Below the pieces are notes generated by a model. The model was given only the letters and a program-made list of their open reading frames with translations. It was not told the DNA's origin and ran no database searches. 64,000 nucleotides of DNA, taken from Rhodospirillales bacterium. Its GTDB lineage: Bacteria > Pseudomonadota > Alphaproteobacteria > Rhodospirillales > Casp-alpha2. The stretch spans positions 62,001-126,000 of the forward strand of contig JAJFII010000010.1 in assembly GCA_021775095.1 (NCBI GenBank), given 5' to 3'. The position numbers and the translations under genes were made by a program. Every line of letters starts with the position of its first letter. The stretch's first letter is position 1. Below, piece after piece: positions 9,853-20,701 of the stretch.

Positions 9853-10752
9853 TTAGTTCCGGATTTTCGTTTGACGGTTCGCCCGAGCCGCACCTTCAAT
9901 GGGAGGAGCAGCGACGATCCCGGTTAATCCGTAATCCAAAATTCGCAAATGAGCAATCCGTGAACGGTCAACAAACGGTTCAATGCCGATCCCCTTATCG
10001 GTGACCGATGCGACGATTCCAACGGGCAGCCCAGGTGGGAAGGCACCGCCATGGCCGGAGGTGACAATCCGATCACCCTGGCTGACCAGTGCGCCTGGAG
10101 CCAGATGAATCAGACGCGGCCGGTGGGTATTATCGCCAGCCATAATCGCCCGGGCCTGGCTTGATTGAATGACGACGGGTATCCGAGAGTTTAGATCCGA
10201 AATTAACAGGACTCGGGCAGACCGCCCTCCGACATCGGTCACACGGCCGACCAAACCGTCCCCGGTAATTGCCGCCTGGCCCTTGCGAACCCCCCGGCGG
10301 CCACCGGCGTTGATGACGACCGAATTGGCGAAGGCACCACCCGTATCAGCGATCACCCGTGCGGTAATAAAACTGGCGTCCGGGTCCGTAACAAAATTTA
10401 AAAGGTTCTTCAGGTTTTTATTTTCAGCATGCAGCTTACGGGCCGCTGCCTGCCACTGCAACAACAGGTCTCTCTCCTTTTTGAGGCGCAAATTTTCATC
10501 GCGCACCGCGTACAGGTCCCGTGCCTGCAAAACCAAAGAATTTAAAGAATCAACGGGTTGCGAGATGATGTCCAAAATAGGCGTTACCGCGTCGGTCACA
10601 TTGGCCCGCACCCGTTCCATCAAAAGCACATCAATTTTGCCAAGCATCATTAGGGCGACAGCCGCCAACAACAACGCCATAAAGGCAAACCGCTGGGCAA
10701 CGTTTCGAATTGGCGTTGCAATACGGCTGATGGAATGTGGGTTGTCCTTCAC
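9853..10752 (-). CDS. mreC: Rod-shape-determining protein MreC
   Basis: Bitopic periplasmic scaffold linking cytoplasmic MreB to PBP2/RodA. After one membrane helix (about residues 22-42) a charged coiled coil runs through roughly 70-115 (ARDLYAVRDENLRLKKERD and following), then the beta-rich MreC domain with INAGGRRGVRKGQAAITGDG and GLVGRVTDVGGRSARVLLI. 299 residues from a GTG start. It is separated from mreB by a 119-base gap containing a tandem repeat, and followed closely by mreD. Confidence 0.93.
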   Translation of the reverse strand: MKDNPHSISRIATPIRNVAQRFAFMALLLAAVALMMLGKIDVLLMERVRANVTDAVTPILDIISQPVDSLNSLVLQARDLYAVRDENLRLKKERDLLLQWQAAARKLHAENKNLKNLLNFVTDPDASFITARVIADTGGAFANSVVINAGGRRGVRKGQAAITGDGLVGRVTDVGGRSARVLLISDLNSRIPVVIQSSQARAIMAGDNTHRPRLIHLAPGALVSQGDRIVTSGHGGAFPPGLPVGIVASVTDKGIGIEPFVDRSRIAHLRILDYGLTGIVAAPPIEGAARANRQTKIRN

Positions 10753-10791
10753 ACCGGCCTCATCGAGTTTTCAAAATAATCCCAGGTATTT

Positions 10792-10823
10792 CTAAACACC
10801 CTCTCAACTAAACACCCTCTCAA
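10792..10823. repeat. Perfect 16-bp tandem duplication between mreB and mreC
   Basis: CTAAACACCCTCTCAA occurs twice head to tail (10792-10807 and 10808-10823). It lies in the mreB-mreC spacer, 40 bases upstream of the mreC GTG on the transcribed strand. No hairpin or T-run is visible. Confidence 0.9.
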
Positions 10824-10871
10824 TAGGTCAACTTTAACATATTATCCCATGACAAACCGTACTGGCAAAAC

Positions 10872-11975
<1,104 letters not shown>

Positions 11976-12042
11976 TTATGGTACGCCGACAGCAGATCCT
12001 ACTTAATCGTCGTGCCTTTATACGGACATGCACCCGCCAGGG

Positions 12043-13599
12043 CTAGGCAGAAAGCGCTCCCGGGGCGGATTTTTCCCTTTTTACCAGTAGCTTATTCAAT
12101 GCATGCAAATATGCCTTAACAGAGGCTACCAGGGTATCCGTATCGGCACCGGCACCATTTACGGATTTTCCATATTCCTCCAATCTGACCGTAACTTCTG
12201 CCTGTGCGTCGGTGCCCTGCGTCACTGCATGAACCTGAAAAAGTTGAAGTGTGGTATCGTGCGGGAACAAAAGTTTGATACAATTAAATGCCGCGTCAAC
12301 GGGACCGTCGCCGACAGCGTTGCCTTCGTGTTTTTTGCCGTCGATTTCAAGCACAAGTCGGGCCTTCGGTGGGACATGATACGTGCCACAGAGCACTTCA
12401 AGTTCGACCATTCGAATGCGCTCGCGATCACGCACCACTTCGTCATCAACAAGCGCGATAATGTCCTCGTCAAACACCTCTTTTTTCAAATCGGCGAGTT
12501 CCTTGAACCGGCGAAAGGCATCTTGCACGGCATTGTCGCCGAGGTCGTACCCCAGTTGGCTGAGTTTATCCCTAAAGGCGTGACGACCGGAATGTTTTCC
12601 GAGAACCAAATTGGATTGGCTCAAACCAACGGATTCCGGCGTCATGATCTCATAGGTTTCCGCATGTTTCAGGACACCGTCCTGATGAATGCCCGACTCA
12701 TGGGCAAAGGCGTTGGCACCGACAATGGCTTTGTTCGGTTGAACGGCAAAACCGGTAATGCCGGACACCAGGCGCGACGCCTTGGTAATTTCCTGCGTAC
12801 GAATACCACAATTAAAGGCCAGCACATCGCGCCGGGTATTTAACGCCATAACGATTTCTTCCAACGCCGCATTACCGGCCCGTTCGCCCAGTCCGTTTAT
12901 CGTGCACTCGATCTGCCGTGCGCCGGCCTGGACGGCCGCCAGGGAATTGGCGACGGCCAGGCCCAGGTCATTGTGGCAATGCACGGATATGACGGATTTA
13001 TCGATATTCGGCACACGATTAAACAACATCGTGATCAAGCCGCTGAATTCTTCGGGAATCGAATATCCAACGGTATCGGGAATATTAATGGTGGTCGCGC
13101 CGGCGCTAATGGCCGTTTCGACACATCGGCATAAAAAATCGTGGTCCGTGCGCGAGCCATCTTCCGGCGACCATTCCACATCATCGGTATATTTTCTTGC
13201 CCTTTTGATACTGTCGGCAACGGCCTGGTGGACGGCGTCAGGTTCCATTTGCAGTTTGTATTTCATGTGCAGAGGGCTGGTTGAAATGAAAGTATGGATG
13301 CGTGCCCTCTTGGCCGGTTTCAGGGCTTCCGCTGCGCGGTCGATGTCGCCGGTTGTTGCCCGCGCCAATCCGCAGACGATTGCCTTGTCCGTGACCTTGG
13401 CAATTTCCCGGACGGCTTCAAAATCTCCGTTCGAAGCAATCGGAAACCCCGCTTCGATGACATCAACACCCATTTCTTCGAGGACTTCGGCGATGCGCAA
13501 CTTTTCCTGCAAATTCATTGCCGCGCCGGGCGACTGTTCACCATCACGTAAAGTCGTATCAAAAATTATAACCCGATCGCTGGTTGCGGTGTCGTTCAT
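12043..13599 (-). CDS. leuA: 2-isopropylmalate synthase
   Basis: Condenses acetyl-CoA with 2-oxoisovalerate, the first committed step of leucine synthesis. The 518-residue long-form enzyme has the DRE-TIM barrel signature FDTTLRDGEQSPGAAM, metal-binding HCHNDLGLAVANSLAA, GLGERAGNAALEE, and a C-terminal regulatory domain (about 390-518, leucine feedback). Start ATG 13597-13599 with GAGGA upstream; a TTG one codon earlier is not needed. It lies 439 bases downstream of ilvC, behind the ilvC terminator, so it has its own promoter. Confidence 0.95.
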   Translation of the reverse strand: MNDTATSDRVIIFDTTLRDGEQSPGAAMNLQEKLRIAEVLEEMGVDVIEAGFPIASNGDFEAVREIAKVTDKAIVCGLARATTGDIDRAAEALKPAKRARIHTFISTSPLHMKYKLQMEPDAVHQAVADSIKRARKYTDDVEWSPEDGSRTDHDFLCRCVETAISAGATTINIPDTVGYSIPEEFSGLITMLFNRVPNIDKSVISVHCHNDLGLAVANSLAAVQAGARQIECTINGLGERAGNAALEEIVMALNTRRDVLAFNCGIRTQEITKASRLVSGITGFAVQPNKAIVGANAFAHESGIHQDGVLKHAETYEIMTPESVGLSQSNLVLGKHSGRHAFRDKLSQLGYDLGDNAVQDAFRRFKELADLKKEVFDEDIIALVDDEVVRDRERIRMVELEVLCGTYHVPPKARLVLEIDGKKHEGNAVGDGPVDAAFNCIKLLFPHDTTLQLFQVHAVTQGTDAQAEVTVRLEEYGKSVNGAGADTDTLVASVKAYLHALNKLLVKREKSAPGALSA

Positions 13600-13931
13600 C
13601 AAACCATCCTCATCGGTGCGGCAAGTAAATTAACCAAATATGACCGCCACACCGTCACGTTTAAAACGGGGAAAAGACAATGATTCCAATCCCCTGCCCT
13701 TCAGCTTTACGCCAAGGAGATTGACAAAGACTTAACACATTCCGAGTTTATTAACTAAATTGAACCGCACAAAGCCCTGTTGGCAGGGGCCGCAGGGTAA
13801 GGCTTTCGAGCAGCGTCGCGCACATTTTACGATACCCGCATCGCCGCGCCGCAGGCTCCAAGTCGAAAATTTTACCCTGTCGTCTCAATGGATCATTATC
13901 ACTACTCTTTGGTAGAAGTCACGCCTGACGG
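13600..13931. other. Non-coding spacer upstream of leuA
   Basis: No credible gene on either strand. On the leuA strand a three-codon ATG-ATC-CAT-TGA frame is present near 13893 but it has no run of leucine codons, so I see no attenuator peptide. AT-rich stretches around 13740-13765 could hold the promoter, but I cannot pick a convincing -35/-10 pair. Confidence 0.5.
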
Positions 13932-13933
13932 AC

Positions 13934-13972
13934 AAAAAGCAACCCCGCCAATAGGAATGACTATTGGCGGGG
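13934..13972 (-). terminator. Rho-independent terminator of ilvC
   Basis: On the minus strand a perfect 12-bp stem (arms 13961-13972 and 13943-13954, CCCCGCCAATAG) closes a 6-base loop and is followed by TTGCTTTTT. It begins 67 bases after the ilvC stop and ends the ilvB-ilvN-ilvC direction of transcription. Confidence 0.9.
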
Positions 13973-14038
13973 CTTAAATCTCACACCAGATCAATCAGTT
14001 ATTGATCCGGTGGTTAGCGCGCTCAGAGGCTGGCTCTT

Positions 14039-15061
<1,023 letters not shown>

Positions 15062-15128
15062 TTAGTCCCTTCCGTTTTACGTTAAGTTCGTCGTTTAAGT
15101 CTATTTGCGATATTCGTCTCGTAATTAT

Positions 15129-15656
15129 CTAATCATCGCCTTCCAGCGATTCCGTTCCCCTTGAAATGGCCACTACCCCTGTTCGCGATATATCGATAAG
15201 TCCCAGGGGTTTCATGAGATCGACAAAAGCATCGATTTTGTTCGACGTGCCAACAATTTCAAAAACAAATGTCTCATTGGTTGAATCGACCGCGCGCGCC
15301 CTGAAGATGTCGGCAATTCGCAAACTTTCCACCCTTTTTTCGCCGGCACCCTTGACTTTCACCAGCGCCAGTTCCCGTTCAACATAGGGCCCTTCCATGG
15401 TGAGGTCGCTCACTTCATGGATCGGAATTAACCGGCTCAACTGAGCTTTGATCTGCTCAATAACCATTGGCGTGCCCGAGGTGACAATGGTAATCCTCGA
15501 CAGGTGCCGGCCACGTCGGGTTTCGGCAACGGTCAGACTTTCAATGTTGTAACCGCGACCGGAAAACAAACCAATCACCCGCGCCAAGACACCTGGCTCG
15601 TTATCGACAAGCACGGCAATTGTATGTTGGTTGGTTTGTGTGGTCTCGGAGGTCAC
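15129..15656 (-). CDS. ilvN: Acetolactate synthase small (regulatory) subunit
   Basis: Regulatory partner of IlvB; binds valine and stimulates the catalytic subunit. 175 residues, starting GTG. N-terminal ACT domain HTIAVLVDNEPGVLARVIG with RGYNIESLTVAE, and the C-terminal ALS_ss_C domain with GTSNKIDAFVDLMKPLGLID. It lies 97 bases after ilvB on the same strand. Could equally be named ilvH; the symbol follows alphaproteobacterial usage. Confidence 0.95.
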   Translation of the reverse strand: MTSETTQTNQHTIAVLVDNEPGVLARVIGLFSGRGYNIESLTVAETRRGRHLSRITIVTSGTPMVIEQIKAQLSRLIPIHEVSDLTMEGPYVERELALVKVKGAGEKRVESLRIADIFRARAVDSTNETFVFEIVGTSNKIDAFVDLMKPLGLIDISRTGVVAISRGTESLEGDD

Positions 15657-15753
15657 GTCACTTGCTCCTAAATGGAACGGCTTCAGCGCCCTTCCGCGTT
15701 GGTTTATAAATTGATTGTTCGGATTATCAATGGTCGATCACGCGTTCGCTGAA

Positions 15754-17520
15754 CTAAACGAGGACCATTCCTGTCTGTGAATTGGATTCTGAAGCTTTAT
15801 CGTCCGGCCCCAGCAACATTTCATTATGCGCTGCACCCGACGGAATCATCGGGAACACATTTTCCTTGGGGTCGACATTTAAGTCGGCGATAACCGGCCC
15901 GTCGTGGGAAATCATTTCTTCGAGCATACCGTCCATTTCAGACAGTTTGCTCGCCCGAAGTCCCTTCATACCAAAGGACTCTGCCAGTTTGACAAAATCG
16001 GGCAGGCTTTCCATATAACTTTCTGAATATCGCGATCCATGCATCAATTCCTGCCACTGGCGAACCATTCCCATATAAAAATTATTCAATATCAGAATTT
16101 TAACTGGCAACCGGTATTGCGCAATTGTCGAAAGTTCCTGCATGTTCATCATAAAGGACGCTTCGCCGGCAACGCCGATAACCAATGCTTTCGGGTGCGC
16201 AATCTGGACGCCCAAGGCCGCCGGCAGACCATAACCCATTGTCCCCAATCCGCCTGAGGTCATCCAGTGGTTCGGTTTTTCGAAAGCCAGGTACTGAGCC
16301 GCCCACATCTGGTGCTGGCCGACTTCTGTCGTGATGTAAACCTCACGTTTGAGTTTGTCCGTCATTTCCTGCAATCGACACAGGGCATGCTGGGGTTTGA
16401 TGACCTGGCCGGTCTGGACATATTTGAGACTATCCTTCTCGCGCCATTTGTTGACCTGGCCCCACCAGGCCTTCAGGGCTTTTGCCTCGATCTTGGCCTG
16501 CGACGCCTTCCACACTTTCATCAAATCCTCGAGGACATGGGCCACATCACCGACGATTCCCAAGTCTACCGCGACGTTTTTATTAATGCTCGATGGATCA
16601 ATATCTATGTGGATTTTTTTGGACCCAGGTGAAAATGCATCCAGGCGGCCGGTAATCCGATCATCAAACCGGGCACCAACGGCGATCATAAGATCACAAT
16701 CGTGCATGGCCATATTGGCTTCGTAAGTCCCGTGCATACCAACCATGCCAATATATTGTTTGTCTGTCGCCGGGAATGCGCCCAGTCCCATTAGAGTCAA
16801 TGTGCAGGGCGCACCGGTTGCTTTGACAAACTGGGTCAGCAGCTGGGAGGCCTTGGGACCTGAATTTATAACACCGCCACCGGCATAAATGATCGGTCTC
16901 TTGGCGGCTTTTATCATTGCCACCGCGTCCTTGATGGTCTTTGTCGGCGCTTTCAATTGTGGTTTGTAGGATTTGAGCGCGACTTTATTCTTCGGCAAAT
17001 AGTCTCCCATTGCCATCAAAACATCCTTCGGCAAATCAATAACCACGGGCCCTGGGCGCCCGCTTTCAGCAACCAAAAACGCCTCGTGCATGACTCGCGC
17101 CAAATCATCGACACTACGTACCAGATAATTATGTTTGGTACAGGGACGTGTAATGCCCGTGGTGTCCGCTTCCTGGAAGGCATCGTTACCAATCAGGTGG
17201 GTTGGAACCTGCCCCGTCAGGCAAATGATTGGAATGGAGTCCATTAAGGCGTCGGTTAATCCCGTCACCGCGTTGGTAGCACCTGGCCCGGAAGTGACCA
17301 GTACCACGCCAACTTTTCCCGTCGAGCGGGCATACCCTTCAGCGGCGTGAACAGCGCCACCCTCCTGGCGGACAAGAATATGGCGCAATCTATTTTGTTT
17401 AAATATCGCATCATATATCGGTAGGACTGCGCCCCCCGGGTATCCAAATACTTCAGTGACCCCGTGGTCGACAAGTGCCTTCAAAACGATTTCAGAGCCG
17501 TTCATTTGCTCTTTGGTCAT
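15754..17520 (-). CDS. ilvB: Acetolactate synthase large (catalytic) subunit
   Basis: ThDP-, FAD- and Mg-dependent enzyme joining two pyruvates (or pyruvate and 2-oxobutyrate). 588 residues in three domains: N-terminal ThDP PYR domain with VFGYPGGAVLPIYDAI and the catalytic Glu in RQEGGAVHAAEGYARSTG; central FAD-binding domain; C-terminal domain with GEASFMMNMQELSTIAQYR and LNNFYMGMVRQWQ. GEA replaces the GDG of enterobacterial enzymes, as I recall for other alphaproteobacteria. ATG 17518-17520 with AGAGGA upstream; a good promoter lies about 150 bases upstream. Confidence 0.96.
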   Translation of the reverse strand: MTKEQMNGSEIVLKALVDHGVTEVFGYPGGAVLPIYDAIFKQNRLRHILVRQEGGAVHAAEGYARSTGKVGVVLVTSGPGATNAVTGLTDALMDSIPIICLTGQVPTHLIGNDAFQEADTTGITRPCTKHNYLVRSVDDLARVMHEAFLVAESGRPGPVVIDLPKDVLMAMGDYLPKNKVALKSYKPQLKAPTKTIKDAVAMIKAAKRPIIYAGGGVINSGPKASQLLTQFVKATGAPCTLTLMGLGAFPATDKQYIGMVGMHGTYEANMAMHDCDLMIAVGARFDDRITGRLDAFSPGSKKIHIDIDPSSINKNVAVDLGIVGDVAHVLEDLMKVWKASQAKIEAKALKAWWGQVNKWREKDSLKYVQTGQVIKPQHALCRLQEMTDKLKREVYITTEVGQHQMWAAQYLAFEKPNHWMTSGGLGTMGYGLPAALGVQIAHPKALVIGVAGEASFMMNMQELSTIAQYRLPVKILILNNFYMGMVRQWQELMHGSRYSESYMESLPDFVKLAESFGMKGLRASKLSEMDGMLEEMISHDGPVIADLNVDPKENVFPMIPSGAAHNEMLLGPDDKASESNSQTGMVLV

Positions 17521-17621
17521 AACCCTAATCCTCTAACTTTAGCCCATACCATGGCAACCGGATCGCCTGTACAAAACAAACCAAAGGCCGACACCTCAAG
17601 GGTCCCGGCCAACCGGATCAT
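17517..17621 (-). CDS. Possible 34-codon leader ORF overlapping the ilvB start
   Basis: An ATG at 17619-17621 opens a 34-residue frame that stops inside the ilvB start codon (ATGA overlap), within the transcript expected from the promoter at 17672-17700. It holds five Leu, four Val and one Ile, only slightly more than chance, and there is no clear terminator hairpin, so classical attenuation is not shown. Translational coupling to ilvB is possible. It may be chance. Confidence 0.25.
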   Translation of the reverse strand: MIRLAGTLEVSAFGLFCTGDPVAMVWAKVRGLGL

Positions 17622-17671
17622 AAATCCCAGAAAAACCAATTTTTAGTAAATCCGTTTTCCAAAGAGCGGGA

Positions 17672-17700
17672 AACCTAATCTTTTGACCAAGGCAGGTCAA
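17672..17700 (-). promoter_or_regulatory. Candidate ilvB promoter with a palindrome over the -35 box
   Basis: On the minus strand TTGACC (17695-17700) and TAGGTT (17672-17677) are separated by exactly 17 bases, a sigma-70-like promoter about 150 bases before ilvB. The -35 box is one arm of TTGACC-N6-GGTCAA (17683-17700), a perfect 6-bp inverted repeat that could be an operator. Confidence 0.45.
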
Positions 17701-17740
17701 GGCCGATTAGAAAATAAATGAAAAGTTTATTCACCTGTAT

Positions 17741-17757
17741 ACGTAATTATATTACGT
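17741..17757. repeat. Palindrome ACGTAAT-N3-ATTACGT
   Basis: A perfect 7-bp inverted repeat with a 3-base centre lies between the DUF2927 stop and the ilvB promoter. There is no T-run after it on either strand, so it looks more like a protein-binding site than a terminator. Confidence 0.5.
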
Positions 17758-17777
17758 GCTGCCTGAAGGCCCAATTT

Positions 17778-18575
17778 CTATTTTATGACCTGATTCAGGT
17801 GATTAATGATTCCTGCGGCAATGGTTCGGGCCTGTTCCGCCGGCATCCCCGGCTTTAACTTTTCGTCATAGAGAGTGGCGATCAAAATTATGTCGCTTCG
17901 TGACAGGCTGGTGCGCACGCTGCGCTGGTTGAAAATCGACGGCTGAACGATATCACTGTCGTTTGGCAATCCCAATGTTTGTGCCATTTCTTCCAACAAA
18001 CACGCATCAAGCCGATCCTCCGGCAATTCGCTATTTACGATGATCGTCGCCTGCGTGATTTCACCTTTGTTTTGGTTAAACAAAAAAAAGCAGACGCCAT
18101 GTCGCGCCAGTTCTTTTAAGGTATTGGGGTCAACTTTAGGTGCCAAAAAGGGCGCATGCATGGCCAGTCGCGGGACAATCTTGATGAATAAATTCGCCGG
18201 TTTTCCGACTTTTTTGCCATCCTCAACCACTACACCGGTCAACTTCACCAGTGTTTTCAAATGTTTGCGGATCATTTTTACTGGGTATTCGGGTGGGCGC
18301 TGGTTCTCCAGTTTTAAATCGAGTTTACCATTGGGTAGTTTCCGTAATCCGCCTTTCATAGAACTCACGGAAATTCGGATCGGATTAACCCATTTTTGTA
18401 CAACTTGGCTTTTTCCGGTCAGATGTTTATATTCGGCACCGAAGACCACATCATTAAAAAAATCTGTCAACGCTCTCGAATCTGGCCGTTCTGCAGCCTC
18501 TGCTGAAGTTAACAGGAGACCAGCGGCAAGCAGGGTTGCCAAAACCACACTGGGAACCGATTTTTGGTTTCGCAT
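17778..18575 (-). CDS. Secreted DUF2927 family protein
   Basis: Unknown function. From MRNQKSVPSVVLATLLAAG the protein has a typical signal peptide cleaved near TSAEAAE, then about 240 residues. The DUF2927 hallmarks are the central CFFLFNQNKGEITQATIIVN, the conserved EEMAQTLGLPNDSD and the C-terminal SDIILIATLYDEKLKPGM. The EEMAQ segment resembles a degenerate metallopeptidase helix, but I see no complete HExxH. An in-frame start at 18659 would place 28 residues before the signal peptide and is unlikely. Family members are exported proteins of alphaproteobacteria. Confidence 0.75.
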   Translation of the reverse strand: MRNQKSVPSVVLATLLAAGLLLTSAEAAERPDSRALTDFFNDVVFGAEYKHLTGKSQVVQKWVNPIRISVSSMKGGLRKLPNGKLDLKLENQRPPEYPVKMIRKHLKTLVKLTGVVVEDGKKVGKPANLFIKIVPRLAMHAPFLAPKVDPNTLKELARHGVCFFLFNQNKGEITQATIIVNSELPEDRLDACLLEEMAQTLGLPNDSDIVQPSIFNQRSVRTSLSRSDIILIATLYDEKLKPGMPAEQARTIAAGIINHLNQVIK

Positions 18576-18643
18576 CAACACCACGTCCCGCCCCTTAAGG
18601 TAAATGCCTGGCCCCTTATAACTCACAGTTGACCGCGTAACTA

Positions 18644-18670
18644 GAGTATCCTTGATCAAAACGGATACTC
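18644..18670. repeat. Inverted repeat between miaA and the DUF2927 gene
   Basis: GAGTATCC (18644-18651) and GGATACTC (18663-18670) form an 8-bp perfect inverted repeat with an 11-base loop. No T-run follows on the transcribed strand. It sits 69 bases upstream of the chosen DUF2927 start and could be an operator or an RNA hairpin in its leader. Confidence 0.5.
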
Positions 18671-18721
18671 GAGGTGCATAGCGCAGTCTCTGGCACTATT
18701 GAGCTGTGGCACCCCTTGGGA

Positions 18722-19657
18722 TCACAGCAAAAAATCCGATAGGGCCTGCAGGCTTTGCTCCAAGCAGCGCGGACCAAAATCGGTTAACTGCAAATCCGCT
18801 GTCCCTTGATTGCGAAACCAGGTGGATTGCCGTTTTGCTAAATTCCGGGTTGTTTTCTTAGCCTGTTCGACGGCCAATTCGAGCGACAGTTTTCCGTCCA
18901 GGGCATCGATCAATTCGGCCACACCCAGCGCTTTCATGGCCGGAAGTGTTGGCTTCAGATGCAGGTCACGCAACCTTTTCACTTCGTCCAGTCCACCGTT
19001 AACCAGCATGGTGTCAAACCGGGTGTCTATTTTGCGATATAGCTCAGCCCTGTCCGGCATTAACTGCAGTTTGAAAAACCGCGCCTTAACTGGCGACGTC
19101 GACGACTGCCGACGGTGCCACTCGGCCAGCGGTTGTCCGGTTGCCACGGCCACTGCATAGGCCCGAACCAGTCGTTGGCGGTCTGTCGGCAACAACCGGG
19201 CCGCCGAAACCGGATCGATATGTGCCAGGTGTTGGCGGAATCCATCGCCACCCAGCTCATAATAGAGAGCTTCAGCGTCGGTTGTGGTTTGATGAGGGAC
19301 GTCGGGAATATCGGCGATCCCTTCGGTCAAAACCTTTAAATATAAACCGGTTCCGCCACAAACGATAGGGACTTTCTTGCGCTCATGAATGTCGGCAATC
19401 TTGGCAACTGCCATGGCCAGCCACCGTCCTGCCGAGCAGGGCGATGTGGCCGCAAGGGTCCCATACAAATGGTGCGGCACTTGGGCTTCATCTTCGAGCG
19501 TTGGCCGTGCGGTCAGGATCGAAAGCTCACGATAGATCTGCATGCTGTCGGCGTTAATAATTTCGCCGCCAAGCTGCACAGCTGCGACCAGTGCCACGGC
19601 GGATTTTCCGCTTGCGGTCGGACCGGCGATGATTACAACAGGGGGCAATTCAGTCAA
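18722..19657 (-). CDS. miaA: tRNA dimethylallyltransferase
   Basis: Transfers the dimethylallyl group to A37 of tRNAs that read UNN codons. 311 residues. P-loop GPTASGKSAVALVAA near residue 11, INADSMQIYRELSI, the PIVCGGTGLYLKVLTEGIAD motif, QRLVRAYAVAVATGQPLAEW, and the C-terminal KKTTRNLAKRQSTWFRN. The start is TTG at 19655-19657, with AGAGG eleven bases upstream; no ATG fits. Divergent from serB. Confidence 0.94.
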   Translation of the reverse strand: MTELPPVVIIAGPTASGKSAVALVAAVQLGGEIINADSMQIYRELSILTARPTLEDEAQVPHHLYGTLAATSPCSAGRWLAMAVAKIADIHERKKVPIVCGGTGLYLKVLTEGIADIPDVPHQTTTDAEALYYELGGDGFRQHLAHIDPVSAARLLPTDRQRLVRAYAVAVATGQPLAEWHRRQSSTSPVKARFFKLQLMPDRAELYRKIDTRFDTMLVNGGLDEVKRLRDLHLKPTLPAMKALGVAELIDALDGKLSLELAVEQAKKTTRNLAKRQSTWFRNQGTADLQLTDFGPRCLEQSLQALSDFLL

Positions 19658-19721
19658 TTTAATCGACGCCTCTCATTTAATCGTCCGTGATACACGGCTT
19701 AGTTTTACAGGATAATGTAAT

Positions 19722-20630
19722 ATGGACAACGTTTTGACTTTGGTCGGCTCCGCTGATGCTGGCCTTTCACCGGATCTTGTCGAGCAGGTGCTTAAAACCC
19801 TGCACTTGTGTGGCGGCGAGACCGGGCAATTAAATTGGCTGGCACCCGGCAAATCCGTTGATGTCCCTTTTGCTGGGATAACGACGGGCACGGCAGAAAC
19901 GTCGGTTCGCGAAAACCTAGGCCAAACTCCGGTAGATCTTTTGGCTCAAGCAAACACAAATCGCCGCAAAAAATTACTAGTGGCCGATATGGATTCAACC
20001 ATCGTCACCGGCGAAACCCTTGATGATCTGGCCGAACTGGTTGGTATTGGCGAGCGGATTTCGACAATTACCGCCCGGGCCATGAACGGCGAAATGAATT
20101 TCGAACAAGCTCTGCACGAACGGATCTCCCTGTTGCGTGGTGTTCCGGCAACCGTCCTGCAACGGACCGCCGACCGATTACGGTTAAATCCGGGGGCGGA
20201 AACGCTGGTCCGGACAATGGCAGCTCATGGCGCATACACGGCACTGGTTTCCGGTGGCTTCCGGTTTTTCACGCAATTGGTGGCGGACCGCACCGGTTTT
20301 GATTTCAACCAGGGCAACGATCTTGAAATTGTTAACGAATTTTTGACGGGGCAGGTACAGCAGCCGATCGTTACCAAAGATGTAAAAGTCGAGACCCTTT
20401 CGACCCTGGCCGCCGAAAACGGTTTGGCGCTGTCCGAAACGCTGGCGGTTGGCGATGGCGCAAACGATTTACCGATGTTGCTGGCGGCCGGTCTAGGCGT
20501 CGCCTATTACGCAAAACCCGTGGTTGTCGCTCAGGCACGGGCGCAGGTCGCCTATACGGATTTAGAAACCCTGTTGTTTTATCAGGGATATGCGGAAGAG
20601 GCTTTTGTCAGGACGCCGTTTGCAAATTAA
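19722..20630 (+). CDS. serB: Phosphoserine phosphatase
   Basis: HAD-family enzyme releasing phosphate from L-phosphoserine, the last step of serine synthesis. 302 residues: about 80 N-terminal residues of weak conservation, then the HAD core with nucleophile motif LVADMDSTIVTGETLDDLAE, motif II ALVSGGFRFFT, and motif III/IV VGDGANDLPML. ATG 19722 follows AGGATAATGTA. Closed by a strong terminator shared with the convergent protease gene. Confidence 0.93.
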   Translation: MDNVLTLVGSADAGLSPDLVEQVLKTLHLCGGETGQLNWLAPGKSVDVPFAGITTGTAETSVRENLGQTPVDLLAQANTNRRKKLLVADMDSTIVTGETLDDLAELVGIGERISTITARAMNGEMNFEQALHERISLLRGVPATVLQRTADRLRLNPGAETLVRTMAAHGAYTALVSGGFRFFTQLVADRTGFDFNQGNDLEIVNEFLTGQVQQPIVTKDVKVETLSTLAAENGLALSETLAVGDGANDLPMLLAAGLGVAYYAKPVVVAQARAQVAYTDLETLLFYQGYAEEAFVRTPFAN

Positions 20631-20646
20631 AGCAGCGCGCCCGATC

Positions 20647-20679
20647 AAAAAACGGCGCTCCCATAAGAAGCGCCGTTTT
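20647..20679. terminator. Bidirectional terminator between serB and the Do protease gene
   Basis: AAAACGGCGCT (20649-20659) and AGCGCCGTTTT (20669-20679) form an 11-bp stem with a 9-base loop. Runs of A on one side and T on the other give a T-tract in both directions. It lies 17 bases after the serB stop and 22 bases after the convergent protease stop. Confidence 0.9.
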
Positions 20680-20701
20680 GGCTTCAAACCACTGCCGATG
20701 C

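Noticed and set aside
13880-13900. Possible leucine leader peptide before leuA
   Set aside because: Only a three-codon Met-Ile-His frame; no leucine codons and no alternating hairpins.
16100-16306. GEA in place of GDG in the ThDP motif of IlvB as a lost catalytic residue
   Set aside because: I recall this variant from other alphaproteobacterial acetolactate synthases, and the rest of the motif is intact.
18644-18670. Inverted repeat considered as the miaA terminator
   Set aside because: No T-run follows on the minus strand, so it is listed as a plain inverted repeat.
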